From Paragorgia papillata (Eukaryota > Cnidaria > Anthozoa > Scleralcyonacea > Coralliidae), in the NCBI GenBank assembly GCA_035771165.1, contig JAWNZC010000088.1, forward strand, positions 387,501 to 451,500: 64,000 bases of DNA. The letters run 5' to 3'. Position numbers and translations under genes: made by a program. This document shows positions 44,585 through 57,200 of this stretch, piece after piece. Numbering within the stretch: position 1 is the first letter of the stretch; each line of letters begins with the position of its first letter. Below the pieces are notes generated by a model that made no database searches, was not told the DNA's origin, and worked only from the letters and a program-made list of their open reading frames with translations.

Positions 44585-47500
44585 TCACTGTCCACTGTTT
44601 CGAGGACAATCTTTCACATATTTGTGTCCCTTCATGGGATGCTTGCAAGCCTTGCAGTGTGGTCTAGTTTTTTCTGTTCTCACACCAGTCTCCATTTCTC
44701 GTTGAACTTCAGAAACTGAAATAAAGAAAGGAAAAATTGTAATTTTTTTTTTCTTCTGCGATATTCAAATTTATGCAAATATTTTAACTTGTTACAGCAA
44801 AGATACTGGTAAATGAGAGCACGATTCATCATATAGTTTAGATATTTATATACTTCATATTTATAACAACAAAGTCATATTACTGGTAAGTGGTTAATAC
44901 CTGGGGTTGTGGGTGGGACATCTTCAGTTACCATGTTTTTCCTTTCTCTTCGTTTATTAATTGCTTCAGCCCTCGGTTGTTTCTCAAGCATTGAATTCAT
45001 GGGTTCTGGAGACTTCTCTTTCAACTTCTTGGCAGCATTTTCTAATTCTATTTTGGTAGCTGTCAGAAACGTCGCATATATATCCTGAACATATCCTACC
45101 AAATGTTTAGGAGAATTGAAATTATTAAATTAAGTTGGAAACAAATTCCTACAATTATATAATAAACTAAACTTACTAACTAAATAAACTTACCAAAGTT
45201 TGGTGCAATTCTCACATCCCTTACTGTCGCTTCACCATTTTTGAATTTGGGATATGTAAGTTTTATTTTTTCTTGATTGTCCGCTTTTCTTGTGTCAGTA
45301 TCTCGTACAAAAATCAGCTTACATGAAGTATTACTCACAATAGTGTTTACTGTGAAATAACAGCTATTTGTTGGGTACTAACTTTTCTTTAAATGCCAGA
45401 TATCGAAGTAATGAATAATGTTCGTCAACTTTGTTCTCATGTACTTGGCAATAGAGGTATGTCGGTCAGAAATAAACGTTGTAATGCAAATTCCATATGC
45501 AATAAGGTAGTCCATGCAGAGTTTAAAGCACATGAATTCCATAGCTGGACTGCTTCCTGCTTGGTTTCTCTGTAATTTATTAAAAAGGAATACAATTCAG
45601 TAAATGTCATACAGAACCAGACACTAAATGTGATAAATAATGTACTGTATATAGAATTATACAGTACTGTTGGCGTATTTGGTTATTGGGTCATTCCACA
45701 ACAGTCAATTTCTGATAATCCTGATAAGCCATGCATGACTTACCTGCACAAGGCCGAAGTGCACAATTTGTGCAAAAGTACAGCAAAATATTGTGTACGC
45801 ACAGAATTTTGCTGAATGGCCCATGCTATCATGGCGTCCATCCCCAGAAATGACCACACCATCTTTTGCTTCCTTAGCTTTCTGCAGTAAACTCTTTTGG
45901 TATTTATTCCAATGTAAAAAAATGGCTGGAAACAACAGTCTCTACAAATGAAGATATAAACTCATTAATTATTAACATCCCTAATGCAATAGTGAATACA
46001 ATGGTTTATTTTACACTTTAGTTTATAATAGTCCAGCCAGCATCATATTCTGTATCTGTACTTATCAAGAGAAAGGTAATAATGGGTGTTGATATGGGTT
46101 ACTAGGACTGCCTGTCAGTGCACATTTCTCTTATTCAGCCATAATTAGCCACAGTACGCCTTGTTATTGTTATTTACAATATCACCAAGCAACTTTGCTT
46201 GTCGAGAGAAAAGCTACATGGGTTGAATGAGTACGAATAAGTTGAACATAATGTAAATTAAAATGTGCAAATAAGAGGCTATACTTACTCTCTGGTAACG
46301 AAAGTATGTACGCAAACAAATACATGAAAGACCCATGTGTGAGAAAATTTGTCCAACTTTTGTCATTGATCCGCCAGCTAGCAAATTGCCATGGACAGAA
46401 GAAAGTTTCCAGCAGAAATTTTCATATTGGGCATGTTCGGTTGACTGTGCCAAGTGGAAATCTTTTGCTTGCATGTGGGGTTACTGCATGTTGTGGTTAC
46501 AACAACCTTTGTGCCAACTTGCCGTGTCTTGATCAAAGGGTTGTCAGACTTGCAGGAGTGGCAGAATTTGAAGAGTAGGAGCAGCTGTGTCCAAAACACA
46601 ATAAATTTTGGTTCTGTTCTTATATTTCCATCTATTGTTGGCAACCTATAAAGTAAAAACACTTTTTTAATTTAGGGTTGTAGGGAATCTTCACCAGTCA
46701 AGTCAAGAGGAGGTAATTACAATAGTTTGTATCTACACAATTGACAATCCACTGTTGAAAGTTTACTTACTGGGCTTCCGGTTCATCTTCCAAGTCTTCC
46801 TCATCTTCATCTTCAGAAGCAGAGGTTTCATCCATTTCCATGACGTATGGTTGGTCCATCTCACTTTCAACCTTGTCATCTTCATCATCCATCCAAACAT
46901 CATCTGCATGCAGGACTTCTTTTTCCTTCTTCTTCTTTGCTGTTGAGTCCTGACGAATCTGTTCTTCAAGGAGGTTTACTAGAGGAATATAAATGTAAGA
47001 TAATACAATAAAGATTTGTTCAATGAAAGGATAACTCACTCTCCCCATTAGCTAAATTCCCACACTTTTTTACAGTATGTTGCCCCACCACTGGAGAAAA
47101 GGTTACTTTTTCAAACCACATGCCATAAACATTACGCTTAACAGGCAAGTGCCGCATGGATGCTGGGCCATTTGCATCTGGATGCTTTGACCTGCTGGTA
47201 CATTATAAACTCATTTTTCCAGGCAATATTTTCATTTTGGGTTACTTTACCATTACTTGATTTACTAATGCTGCACACACCTTTGCGTTTCATGTTTCTC
47301 AATTCTCTATCCTTCTTTTTTTTGGCTTGCTTGAAGAGAAATAACTTTATTTTTCAACCTTCGGTTTCTCTCTTGCAGCAAATTGTCTTCATCTCCATCC
47401 ATGTCCATGGATTGGTCCATTTGATTGATATTTGTATCGGTAGGACTTATCTGTTCATACGCAATCAAAAACATGACATTGTATAAAAATTGTTGTGAAT

Positions 47501-48258
47501 AAGCGAAAACATAGTTTCATAAATTTATCATCTTTCATAGTTTTATATTTATTGAATAAAATTATCAATTACCGCAATGGCGCAAATAAATGAATGCTTT
47601 ACTTACAAGCTCATCAAAATTTTCTGGACACGGTATCAGCATCTCTTCTGAGTTGGTTGTCGGGGCCGGTTGATACTTTGTCTTCGTTCTCGATGACTTC
47701 GGTGTTTCCAAAGCTTTCTCGGCAGTCAACGGTGACATAAGCGAACAATCTTCAGGTTCCTTGTCAAGTATATTTCTTATAATCTTGTAGAAAGAGAGAG
47801 ATATTAGACGAAACTGTTAGTGCTAGCTGACATTGAGCACTTGATAAAATATTATAACTGCAATTTGAATAGAAAAACACAAAAACACTTACCGATCGCT
47901 TGCTTCTCGCACTTTGCGTTTGGGTATGGAGCACAACTTCTTTCGGCTTCGTATGAATAGTAGGGAAAACGCAAACTCCCAGCTCGTCAGTCTTTAGCTT
48001 TGGATAGTTAGGCTTGCTGAGCCCCGGCAACGTAAAAAATCGCCTATCGTAACCCTCTGGTCTAAAATGATCCGAGCATATAGCCGAAGTCTTTGATGGC
48101 ACAAACAAACGCTTTGCGGATACAAAATCAACCCATACTTTTCGTCGTCTTTTAGCTTCCGCGCGTTCGTCGTTGAAGTATGGAATATTGTGTAGACTTA
48201 TTCCATCTTTTAAACATGCTTTATTGGTACAGTTAGCAGCAACACAGTAAAAAGGCAT
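44585..48258 (-). CDS. THAP-domain Kolobok transposase, multi-exon
   Basis: The first exon (48,258-47,893) starts MPFYCVAANCTNKAC and holds a THAP zinc finger: CVAANC, the conserved Trp in KVWVDF, and AICSDHF as the second C-H pair, followed by FPTI. Later exons: 47,783-47,607; ~47,448-47,300 (frame lost after a K-rich run); ~46,978-46,767 (acidic); ~46,650-46,290 with a CHSCKSDN ... CSNPTCKQK zinc pair; ~45,940-45,740 with GDGRHDSMGHSAKFC (first catalytic Asp); ~45,570-45,395 with ISDRHTSIAKYM (second Asp) and HYFDIWHLKK; ~45,352-45,195; ~45,097-44,903; and the last, 44,715-44,585, ending CKACKHPMKGHKYVKDC. I find no clear exon for the third acidic residue after WHLKK, so this copy may be internally deleted. 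A THAP domain binds the element's DNA. Exon ends without exact splice sites are approximate. Confidence 0.8.
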
Positions 48259-48426
48259 ATCTTTTTCGACCACAAATCTACATATATATGCGCCAGGAGT
48301 CACAATCGAATAACTAGAATATAAAAGAGCCAGCGCGCCAACTCACTTGCGTGACGTAACAAAAATCGCTCGTTCCAGTTTCCTTCGAACACGGACGCCT
48401 GCCAACCAAAAGCCCAAATTTTGCGT

Positions 48427-48543
48427 GTTCAAACGGCTCTAAAATTTTTTCGTTTTGATGAAATCAAAAATTCTTTCACTAGAACACTATACTAAATGAG
48501 TACTTTCAATAGACTGAAAATCATTTTTTGTGTCAGGGGCACT
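48427..48543 (-). repeat. Right terminal inverted repeat of Kolobok element
   Basis: Inverse of 42,560-42,677, ending gtgtcaggggcact against TTAA. Confidence 0.92.
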
Positions 48544-49405
48544 TTAAACAAATTGCGGCGCGCCGTCATTAATACGACTGACGGGGATTGGCTTGCATAT
48601 TTCAGATTACCTCAGATATAAACACAATTTTCTAAGGCGCTATTCTGTACGATTTTTTTGAAATTTACATATGTTGTACAGAATTTCATGCTCTTTAATT
48701 TGCTATAAGTCGCCAGAGTGGCACAGACCTATGAACGACGCAGGTGAGCTTTAACCAAATTGCGGCGTGCCGTCGTTAATACGACTGACGGGGATTGGCT
48801 TGCATATTTCAGATTACCTCAGATATAAACACAATTTTCTAAGGCGCTATTCTATACGATTTTTTTGAAATTTACATATGTTGTGCAGAATTTCATGCTC
48901 TTTAATTTGGTATAAGTCGCCAGAGTGGCACAGACCTATGAACGACGCAGGCGAGCTTTAAACAAATTGCGGCGCGCCGTCATTAATACGACTGACGGGG
49001 GTTGCCTTGCATATTTCAGATTACCTCAGATATAAACACAATTATCTCAGGCGCTATTGTATACAATTTTTTTGAAATTTACATATGTTGTACAGAATTT
49101 CATGCTCTTTAATTTGGCATAAGTCGCCAGAGTGGCACAGACCTATGAACGACGCAGGCGAGCTTTAAACAAATTGCGGCGCGCCGTCATTAATACGACT
49201 GACGGGGGTTGTCTTGCATATTTCAGATTACCTCGGATATAAACACAATTTTCTAAGGCGCTATTCTATACGATGTTTTTGACATTTACATATTATTGTA
49301 CAGAATTTCATGCTCTTTAATTTGCTATAAGTCGCCAGAGTGGCACAGACCTATGAACGACGCAGGCGAGCTTTAAACAAATTGCGGCCCGCCGTCATTA
49401 ATACT
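48544..49405 (+). repeat. 206-bp satellite array, right segment (about 4 units)
   Basis: Resumes in register with the stub at 42,524-42,559 (…gagctttaa|acaaattgcggcgcgcc). Copies of acctatgaacgacgc at about 48,726, 48,932, 49,140 and 49,348 confirm a 206-208 bp period. It ends at attgcggcccgccgtcatta, and unique sequence begins (ctatgaggggtgattacc). Confidence 0.95.
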
Positions 49406-49587
49406 ATGAGGGGTGATTACCGCCAAAATCCAATACTGTATTATGCAATTGCATTTGGCATTCTGCAATGGAAACTTTCGTTCTGCAATTCTGTTTCACA
49501 TTTCATTATGCTTACGTCACATTATGCATGACACTCAGTTGACATTTTTTGGACTCCTGACCGCGTAGCCCTGGGACTAGGGGAGTA

Positions 49588-51915
49588 ATGGAGGGCGAAA
49601 GCGAGGAAGAAATTAATATTCGTACGAGAGAACTTGTGAGAAACCGTGTTAGGCACTGTCTTTTAAATATTTTACAGCAGTTGGATGTGCGTAACGTACA
49701 ATCTGAGTGTTTGGAAAATATACAGTACAGGTTAGAATGGTTATTAAGCCTGGTAACAAGATATTATCAGTGTGGTATGATCGAAGCAGAGGTTCTTCAC
49801 TGTATTACAGAGGCACTGGTTTCTTTATCTGTACCACGCAACACGTCAAACAACTTTCAAGTGGCAAGAGTTTTCACTGGTAATTCGGGAAAACCGAAAT
49901 TTGAAATACCATACGAACAGTTGGCCTTTCTTGTCGAAAGACGTTTTACTGCCAGACAAATGGCTGTGCTACTTGGGGTAAGTCAACGCACCATTGAACG
50001 AAGGTTACAAGAGTTCGGTATTTCAATTAGAGCATCTTACAGCAATATTACACAAGACGAACTAGACTCTGTTGTACGGGAAACATTGTCAAATTTTCCG
50101 AACACTGGTTATAAGAGAATGACCGGTTACTTGTTAGCTCGAGCAATACGAATACAACAAGAAAGGGTTCGCAACTCCATGCGTCGCGTGGATCCGCAAG
50201 GGACCTTGCTGCGGGCACTGGAGTTGAATGTAATACAACGGAGAAGTTATTCAGTTCCGGGTCCGTTGGCTTTGTGGCATATTGATGGCAACCACAAGCT
50301 GATAAGGGTAGACATTCTGCTTAAATGCTACCTGTTTAGAAAATTTAGTGAAAATGAATCCTCAACTTAAAAATATGAATGATCATGTATTTCATGTTTT
50401 AATACTGTACTGTACAGTACTGGTATAAATGAAATGCAAAGTCAAAACAACTTTACTTAAATATTTTAAAGTATATATGAAGTAAAATGACAGTTTTGTT
50501 GTGAAATATATTGTATATAGTTCAAGATAAGCTTTTAAAAACATCAGAGATGTACCTCCGAGTCCAACAATAGTGAGACATTTCCCGATTTTATTCTGAC
50601 AATTTTTAGATTTTTAAAAGGGTAGACGAACCTACAATTTTGATTTTTTTTTTTTTAATTTAAGTCTTTATTTCAGTTAGAAATCAGTCATTCAATATAC
50701 CATTTTTGACTACGTGTAAAAGAAGCATTGACAAAGCATAATGTGATGTTTCAATTACAAAAAAATTGTAAATACTGTACCTCAAAAATTTTACAATGAA
50801 ATTTTGTCAGTGTGTTTAGACTATCATATGGGTGTTTACAATTATATTGAGCTCTTGCATGCATTCTCAAGCTGGGTGGTGAATCCATATAAACAAAAGG
50901 TTTTCCATTTCATTATTATTTTGGTCAAGTAAACATTGGAACTTTGAAGTTGCCACCCAACATGGTGATGTTTATGTCATCTGCAAGAGCTCAAAAGAAC
51001 TCTAGCAAAGATAAAAAAGATGATTATGATAAACCGACTAATTAATTTATGATTTTATCTATTACCATGTTTATATAGATGGAGGTTTGTAATACATGGG
51101 GGTATTGATGGGTTTTCACGAATGATTGTTTTCTTGGCTTGTTCCACGAACAATAAGGCTGCAACTGTTTATCAACATTTTTTAAATGCAGTCACTCAGT
51201 TTGGTTTGCCTTCAAGAGTAAGATCTGACAAAGGTGGTGAGAATGTTGATGTGGCATGGTTCATGGTAACACACCCACTGCGTGGCCCAGATAGAGGAAG
51301 TCATATTACTGGTCGCAGTGTCCACAACCAAAGAATCGAACGGTTGTGGAGAGATTTGTTTGCTGGATGCACACATCTCTTCTATCACTTGTTTTATTTC
51401 ATGGAAGAATCAGGAATTCTGGATCCCTCAAACGAATGCCACTTAGTGGCTCTTCATTTTGTTTATTTACCTCGCATCAACCATAGTTTAGCAACTTTCA
51501 AAGCAGGACACAACACTGGTCCTATCAGTAGTGAGCAGAACAGGTCTCCTGAGCAGCTGTGGATAAGTGGTATGTTGGCATGTAGAAATTCAACTGGCAG
51601 AGTTGCAACAGAATTTAACAGAGAGGTAAGCAATTTGGTTGCCAAAGTTGTTATTAAATTTTGTGTAATAGACATTTCAAAAACTTTTAGGTTGACATAA
51701 ATGATTATGGTGTTGATTGGGAAGGCCCTGTTGCAACACAGCCTGATAATGAGAATCATGTGGACATTCCTGAAACAAGATTATCTTTTAATGAGGAGCA
51801 ATGGTCTGAACTTAGAAGGACTATCAACCCTGAACGTCTATCCCAGAGTCATGGATTAGATATTTATATGGAGGTACTGCAGTTCATATCTGAACGGTTA
51901 CAAACAACTGATTAA
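49588..51915 (+). CDS. Integrase-core (DDE) transposase, 3 exons
   Basis: Exon 1 (49,588 to ~50,307) starts [16 protein letters not shown]; it has a helix-turn-helix ([20 protein letters not shown]), the conserved [17 protein letters not shown] segment and [14 protein letters not shown] with the first catalytic Asp. Exon 2 (~51,079-51,625) reads [20 protein letters not shown], then [16 protein letters not shown] (second Asp) and [19 protein letters not shown] (Glu). Exon 3 (51,691-51,915) joins in phase ([12 protein letters not shown]) and ends at TAA. The exon 1/2 join is off by one base from canonical sites, so a small lesion or an unusual site is possible; otherwise all frames are open. 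Same integrase-type family as the pseudogene at 16,145-17,322, but without the zinc ribbon, and again facing a HECT gene. It probably mobilises a DNA element whose ends I could not find. Confidence 0.88.
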
Positions 51916-52575
51916 GGTAGCAATAGGGGGGAAAATGTCAAAAATGTCTTCTTTTTTCCAATTTTTAAACTAGTGCAACATCTGTCAGTGACAAAAATTT
52001 CGAAAATTTGTGTTTTTCAACAGTTAGAACTTTGCAGTGTTTCAATATTTTTCACTGAAACGGTTGGCGTTACTAAGTACATACTCTTCTACAAACACCT
52101 GTCGGCGATTTTTTATTAGTTGCATAATTTTGATTTTATCGCGTTTTGAATTTACAAGTTGTGAAATATAAATTATTGTGACTACAACGTAAATCGTTGG
52201 TAAAAAAACGAATGTAACAAAATTTCAAAAATCACTGACACAGTTTTGTAGATAATTCATCAGCGATTACAATGATATTAATTTTAAAACTATAAATTAA
52301 ATTCCAAAGAACTTTAAACTCTTGAAGCAAAAAACCTTATTTTTTCTTTCGGTAAATACAACGGATAACCATTAAATTTTCTATAATTTTAGATTTTATA
52401 ATCGTCTTCCATGGTTAATTGGCTTTAAATGGGTGTATGACACTTTGCGATCTTAAAAAATGGTTTATTTAGTAATTTTGATTACATATATGCATGCTGT
52501 AGGGCCAGGCCAATTTCATGCTTCAGGGCACAAATTCTTAGGGTCAGTCCTCGGGAAAAATAGTGATACCAGTAT

Positions 52576-52695
52576 TTAACCCTTTCACTCCCAACTTTCC
52601 GGGAGCTCTCTAATTGACGGTTAAAATCGTCTAGTGTTAGACAGAATAAAATAATAAAGTACGGAAAATTCTGTATGTGGGAGTGAAAGGGTTAA
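52576..52695. mobile_element. MITE with TTAACCCTTTCACTCCC ends
   Basis: Ends TTAACCCTTTCACTCCCA and gggagtgaaagggttaa are perfect inverses around ~85 bp. A degenerate relative (accctttaactcccat ... gtctggcattagacagagc) lies at about 57,597-57,705, sharing the internal cgtctggcattagacag phrase. Confidence 0.85.
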
Positions 52696-53444
52696 AAAAA
52701 ATGACTTATTTTTACAAACATAATTTTTGTAAGAACATAACACACACAGCCTGATAATGATTGTAATAGTCCTTCTAACTAAATTCAGACTTGCTAAGTT
52801 CAGACTCTAAAAAATAGTCAATAATATTGCTTGTGTAGACCTTTGCCATTGTTGTAAAACATTGTTAAAAGTTATTATGTTCTTCAATGGGCAGGTAATG
52901 TACTGGTCAATTTGAAACTTCAACATACCCACCCCCCGGGATACCCTGGGAATTTGGTCTCTGGGGAGTAGGGAATATGACTCTTGACACCTTTGGGTGG
53001 GGAATTTGGTAGATAGGGAGATTTGAACTGGAAGTCTCCACAACCCCATACCCAGGTTTTGAAGTCTCCATTTCTTAATTCACACATTTGTTTGGTGGAA
53101 TGCCTGCATACAGCCTATCAGAATTACCGGTGGCTTAGCAGAACAGCCATTTTCTTTGCAAACAATGGGGGTGGAAAACATAATAGAAAAAATTAGAGAA
53201 AAACTATTATTTATTTAATACAAAGTATATAACCAGTTTGCTGGGGTGTGCCCAGGGGGGGGGGGTGTGATGTTGAAGTTTCAAATTGATCAGTACATAA
53301 GATTTGAACTCATGTTTCCAAGATAATGACCATTTGGTTCATTGAGAAGGGTCATGCTATTAATTAAATTAAAAATCGTAGCAAAATCATTAGATCTTGC
53401 GTTGGAAAGGATGGGAATCTTGCCATGAGCTATTGATCTTTCTT

Positions 53445-53630
53445 TAATAATTGTCAGTTGTTTGCTGTACAAGCTGTGTTAGTTAGTAATACTCGGAAAA
53501 ACTCTGAGTTCTAAGCAGGACTCGAACCCACAACCTTCTGAATGCTAGCCAGAAGGTTGAAAAAAACTAAGAGTTTTTCTGAGTATTACTAACTAACACA
53601 GCTTGTACAGCAAACAACTGACAATTATTA
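53445..53630. mobile_element. Palindromic MITE with tRNA-like B-box core, 186 bp
   Basis: TAATAATTGTCAGTTGTTTG + ctgtacaagctgtgttagttagtaatactcggaaaaactc is inverted at the right end with only two or three mismatches over ~64 bp. The centre reads, on the minus strand, gaaggttgtgggttcgagtcctgctt, a B-box/T-arm of a tRNA, next to a small inverted caaccttctg / cagaaggttg stem. Design parallels the element at 24,729-24,994, with unrelated arms. Confidence 0.8.
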
Positions 53631-54227
53631 CTAACATCAAGCTGCAATTTCTGAAACTAACTGATCTTTCTTTGTTGGCAAAAACATGACTTTCAGTTGG
53701 CGTTTCAGTGAGAAAGAAGTGATAGGGTAATAATTTGTTCAATCCAAAGAGAAAAGATAAGAACAGAATGCTTTGTACTCCATGTTGGAATGCTCATGTA
53801 ACTAAATAACAACCAATTTAAGTGTATTTTGGTACAGTATATTGTTTACGTTCCAAAAATAAATCCCAGTTATACATGTAACTGACTAATTCAAGTTTCA
53901 ACCTATGTGGAATTTTTCTATACGTGCAGGTTCATTTTCCATTCCCCTTTCCCTGCTTTTTCACCCTTGGCTTGTGCCTTTCTTTTTCTCGCTTCTGTAC
54001 TGCAAAACTAAAAGTCAACAATTAACAGAATGTGCACAGATGACGACTAAGTGTGACTTTTCTGTAGTGCAAAACTAAAACTCAACAATAAATTAAGCAA
54101 AAGGTGAACAGATGACCACTAAGTTTCATGATTTGTCTGGTGGTTACTATTTCATGAATGTTATATGTAAGTCGCATTCCACTACATATTACAGTATGGC
54201 ATTGACGTTTCTGTAATATTACCATTG

Positions 54228-57200
54228 TCATGAAAAGCAAAAGCCTTTGGAGCCATATTTTAAGGCCACATCCATATTTTTGGTGAAATCAGGAAATGTT
54301 GTATGTTTCACTGGCAGTCTAAGGGACAGAAAGCAACTTTCAGCCATGGGTAGAAGTATGTCACCACTTTCATCAAATTTTGCAGTCAGCATCATTGAAC
54401 GGGGTGGTAATTGGTTGCAACCAGTCCAAAAACAACAGAGGTCTGCCAACTGTGCCCCATCTGCAAATGGAAAAGACAAAAATAACAGTGTTATTAAATA
54501 TTACATGAAAGCAATGGAAACCTACTGTGTATTGTACTGTACATGTATATTATGAAAAACCTTTTCAAATGAACTTATTGCACCAGACAATTGTAGTATC
54601 TCACCTTCATTCCGGCATTCAATATGGTCAATATACATGAGAAACAATTCTCTAGCTTTTTGGTTCCTTTCAGATAAGTCAGCCTCTTGGAACCGTATTT
54701 TCAGTTTCATTTCCTCACCAGAAATTACGGTTTCTCTTTCTGTTGGAAATACCAAGTTAACACAATGACGATTACTCTCCAAGAATGACTTTAAACCCAC
54801 ACTTTCCAAACCTGCAATGGTTAATTAAATAAGGACTGTCATTTCCTAAAGTAGGGATAAGATTTCAGATTTGATGCAGAATAAACTTTATTCAGGATAC
54901 TGTACTAGCAAAATAACAATTAACATGTCATACCTTTTGCTATGTCATCTAGCTCCAACTTTCGTTTCTCAATGACATTGAATATGAGCAGTCCTTGAAT
55001 GATCAGTTTTTTGTCTGTATGGAGAAGCTCAACATCAATACCAGCCTCTAATAAATAGGGTGTTATGTCATCAGACACACCAGCAGGTAACTGTCCACTG
55101 TTAGGTTCACCTTGCAGCTACAATGAAACAAATTTGTAAAATAAATTATTTATATACAAACAGTCCAATTACAGTATGTGCAATGACTGTCAGGTCTCTA
55201 GACGTGCACTACAGTCTAAAAAATCTAAGTTTAAAATTTTTTTAAGTAATTGTGATAATAGTACTACTAGTAAATTTGAAATCGTTTGGCTTCTTAGTTC
55301 AAAAATTGTTTATACATGCATGTACCAGTATACAGTGTATGTTCAGAGAGTTAGACAGTAAAATACCAAGAGTGCCAATTGGCACTCTTGGGAGTCAGAG
55401 GGGTAAACTTGTTGAATGTGAGTTTTGGATAGCCCAACCAATGAAATTAAGAAACCAGGTAGTAGTGATCACTGTACTGTACAATGTATTTTGGTCAGGT
55501 ACCAGGACACCCACACAGCCTTGCCTGACCCCCATGTCGTTCTTGGCCTGATGGTCACCCGAATAGAGGTCAAAACAAAGGGACTAAAGAGTCGAGAAAC
55601 GAGTCGATGTCATCGAACAATGAGTCAAGTTCACGCAATGCAACAGGAACGAACAAGAAGGGAGGAGAGAAGATGATGGGTGTGCCAATGCGCCTTACCC
55701 GCATTCAGAGAAAACCAGCACATTTAAAGAACTTTATATAATATGCTAATAATTATATAAAGTCCTTTAAACGTGCTGGTTTTCTCAGTGCTACGGTAAC
55801 TGAGTAGGAATAGTGTTCGTGTGAAAACCGTGAGTCATATAAACTATTACAATTTAAGTTAACTTAAACCTTGACTTACTTTAATAGCTTACTGTTGGTA
55901 TTTTGTTTAACTTTGTTTGTTGTTATTCTTAACTAATTTGGGGAGAGATGTAGGGCCCAGGGCCCAAACGGGTTTTGGAGTCAGCCCACAATGGATCTCA
56001 GGGGGAAAGAACGTAGAATGTATGTGAAGAACAAGAGAGTGTTAAATATATATTTTGTACAAATGTAATGTTATGAGTGCAATGTGAGGACTCTACAGTT
56101 GGATTTGAAAATTTCAGATCAGCACACCCCACCCCCCAACCATATGGATGCAAACCATGACCGTAGTGATTTTGAAAATTAGTTGTGATTCTTACTTGTT
56201 CCAAAAGTATTTGTAGTTCCACATCTGGTATATCTTTGATTTCTAGTGGAAGTGGGTTTGTGGATACATCATCACCAGCTTTGTATGTGAAATAGTTTTT
56301 AACTGCTGGGGATAACCCACATAGAGTTGGACCATCGTGCAGAAATGAATGTCCAAGTATACGTCCAATAGCTTGAAAACTACCAGTTTGTCTGAGACCC
56401 TGGTTATGAATTGGAAGTTTGTGGTCAGTCTCCCCTTCAAAGTATAACACTGGTTTTGGAGAGAACCCAATTCCATCTTGGGCTATTTTAATAGCCGACA
56501 CAAGGAATTCCCTGGTGGGTCCAGCACCTACACCTTCCTCGCCTTCAAATCTGACCCTCGGCCTTGCTCTTAGACTAGTGTTAGGATTTTTGTAGACTGA
56601 GAATATATCCATTTTTAGATCTTCATCACCATCACTTCGACAGACAGAAAATAATTGACGAGGAATGGTGCAATCAACATTTCTAGTTCTGAATGTCTCC
56701 ACTGCTTTTTGCAAAGGATCAGTGTTTTCTGTAGTATTTTCGTAGGCACTGTGTGAAGTATATGCAAGAGGAAGGTCTAGGTCCTCTGCATCACTTGAAT
56801 CTGATGAAATATTTTCCACATCTAAAAGAGAATTAAAAATATACATTCAAGAAGTCTCATTAATTCATGAGGAAAACACAAAGGAAATCAGTACCATGTC
56901 TGTGGTTTTATACCTGGTAAAACAACTTGATGTCAGAAAGAATACTAATGAACATACAATGTTATATAAAGAATACTAATGAACATAACATCCAATAACG
57001 AATCATTTTTGAAGCCATTCAAAACACTCACATTACGTGTTTTATCAGATCTAAATCTAAATCTGATAAAACACTCCTGCTTGTGTTTTAAATATTACAT
57101 AATGTACTGTACATGTATCTACTTACTGGTAAATCCTAAGCATACTGTATTGCCACTCACATTCTGAAATCAATTGTCTCAATTCATCTACATGTAGTCT

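Larger units (their letters stand above)
42560..48543. mobile_element. Kolobok-type DNA transposon, 5,984 bp, TTAA target duplication
   Basis: Ends AGTGCCCCTGACACAAAAAA ... and their inverse are nearly identical over ~117 bp; I see differences only in the length of T or A runs. TTAA (within the palindrome TTTAAA) flanks at 42,556-42,559 and 48,544-48,547, and the satellite continues across the insertion (gagctttaa | acaaattgcgg). TTAA duplications plus a THAP-domain transposase are the hallmarks of the Kolobok superfamily. The minus strand carries the transposase, the plus strand a protein with a P2X7 C-terminal-like domain. The near identity of the ends argues for a recent insertion. Confidence 0.9.
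51916..54227. other. 2.3 kb non-coding between convergent integrase and HECT genes
   Basis: No gene. Contains a 120-bp MITE (52,576-52,695), the palindromic tRNA-core element (53,445-53,630), a G-tract at ~53,254, and a short repeat (tgcaaaactaaaa.tcaacaat..aacaga) at ~54,000 and ~54,068. Confidence 0.55.

Noticed and set aside
46214..47486. Plus-strand open frames of 65-108 codons across the Kolobok transposase
   Set aside because: They are antisense shadows of minus-strand exons that carry the conserved transposase motifs.
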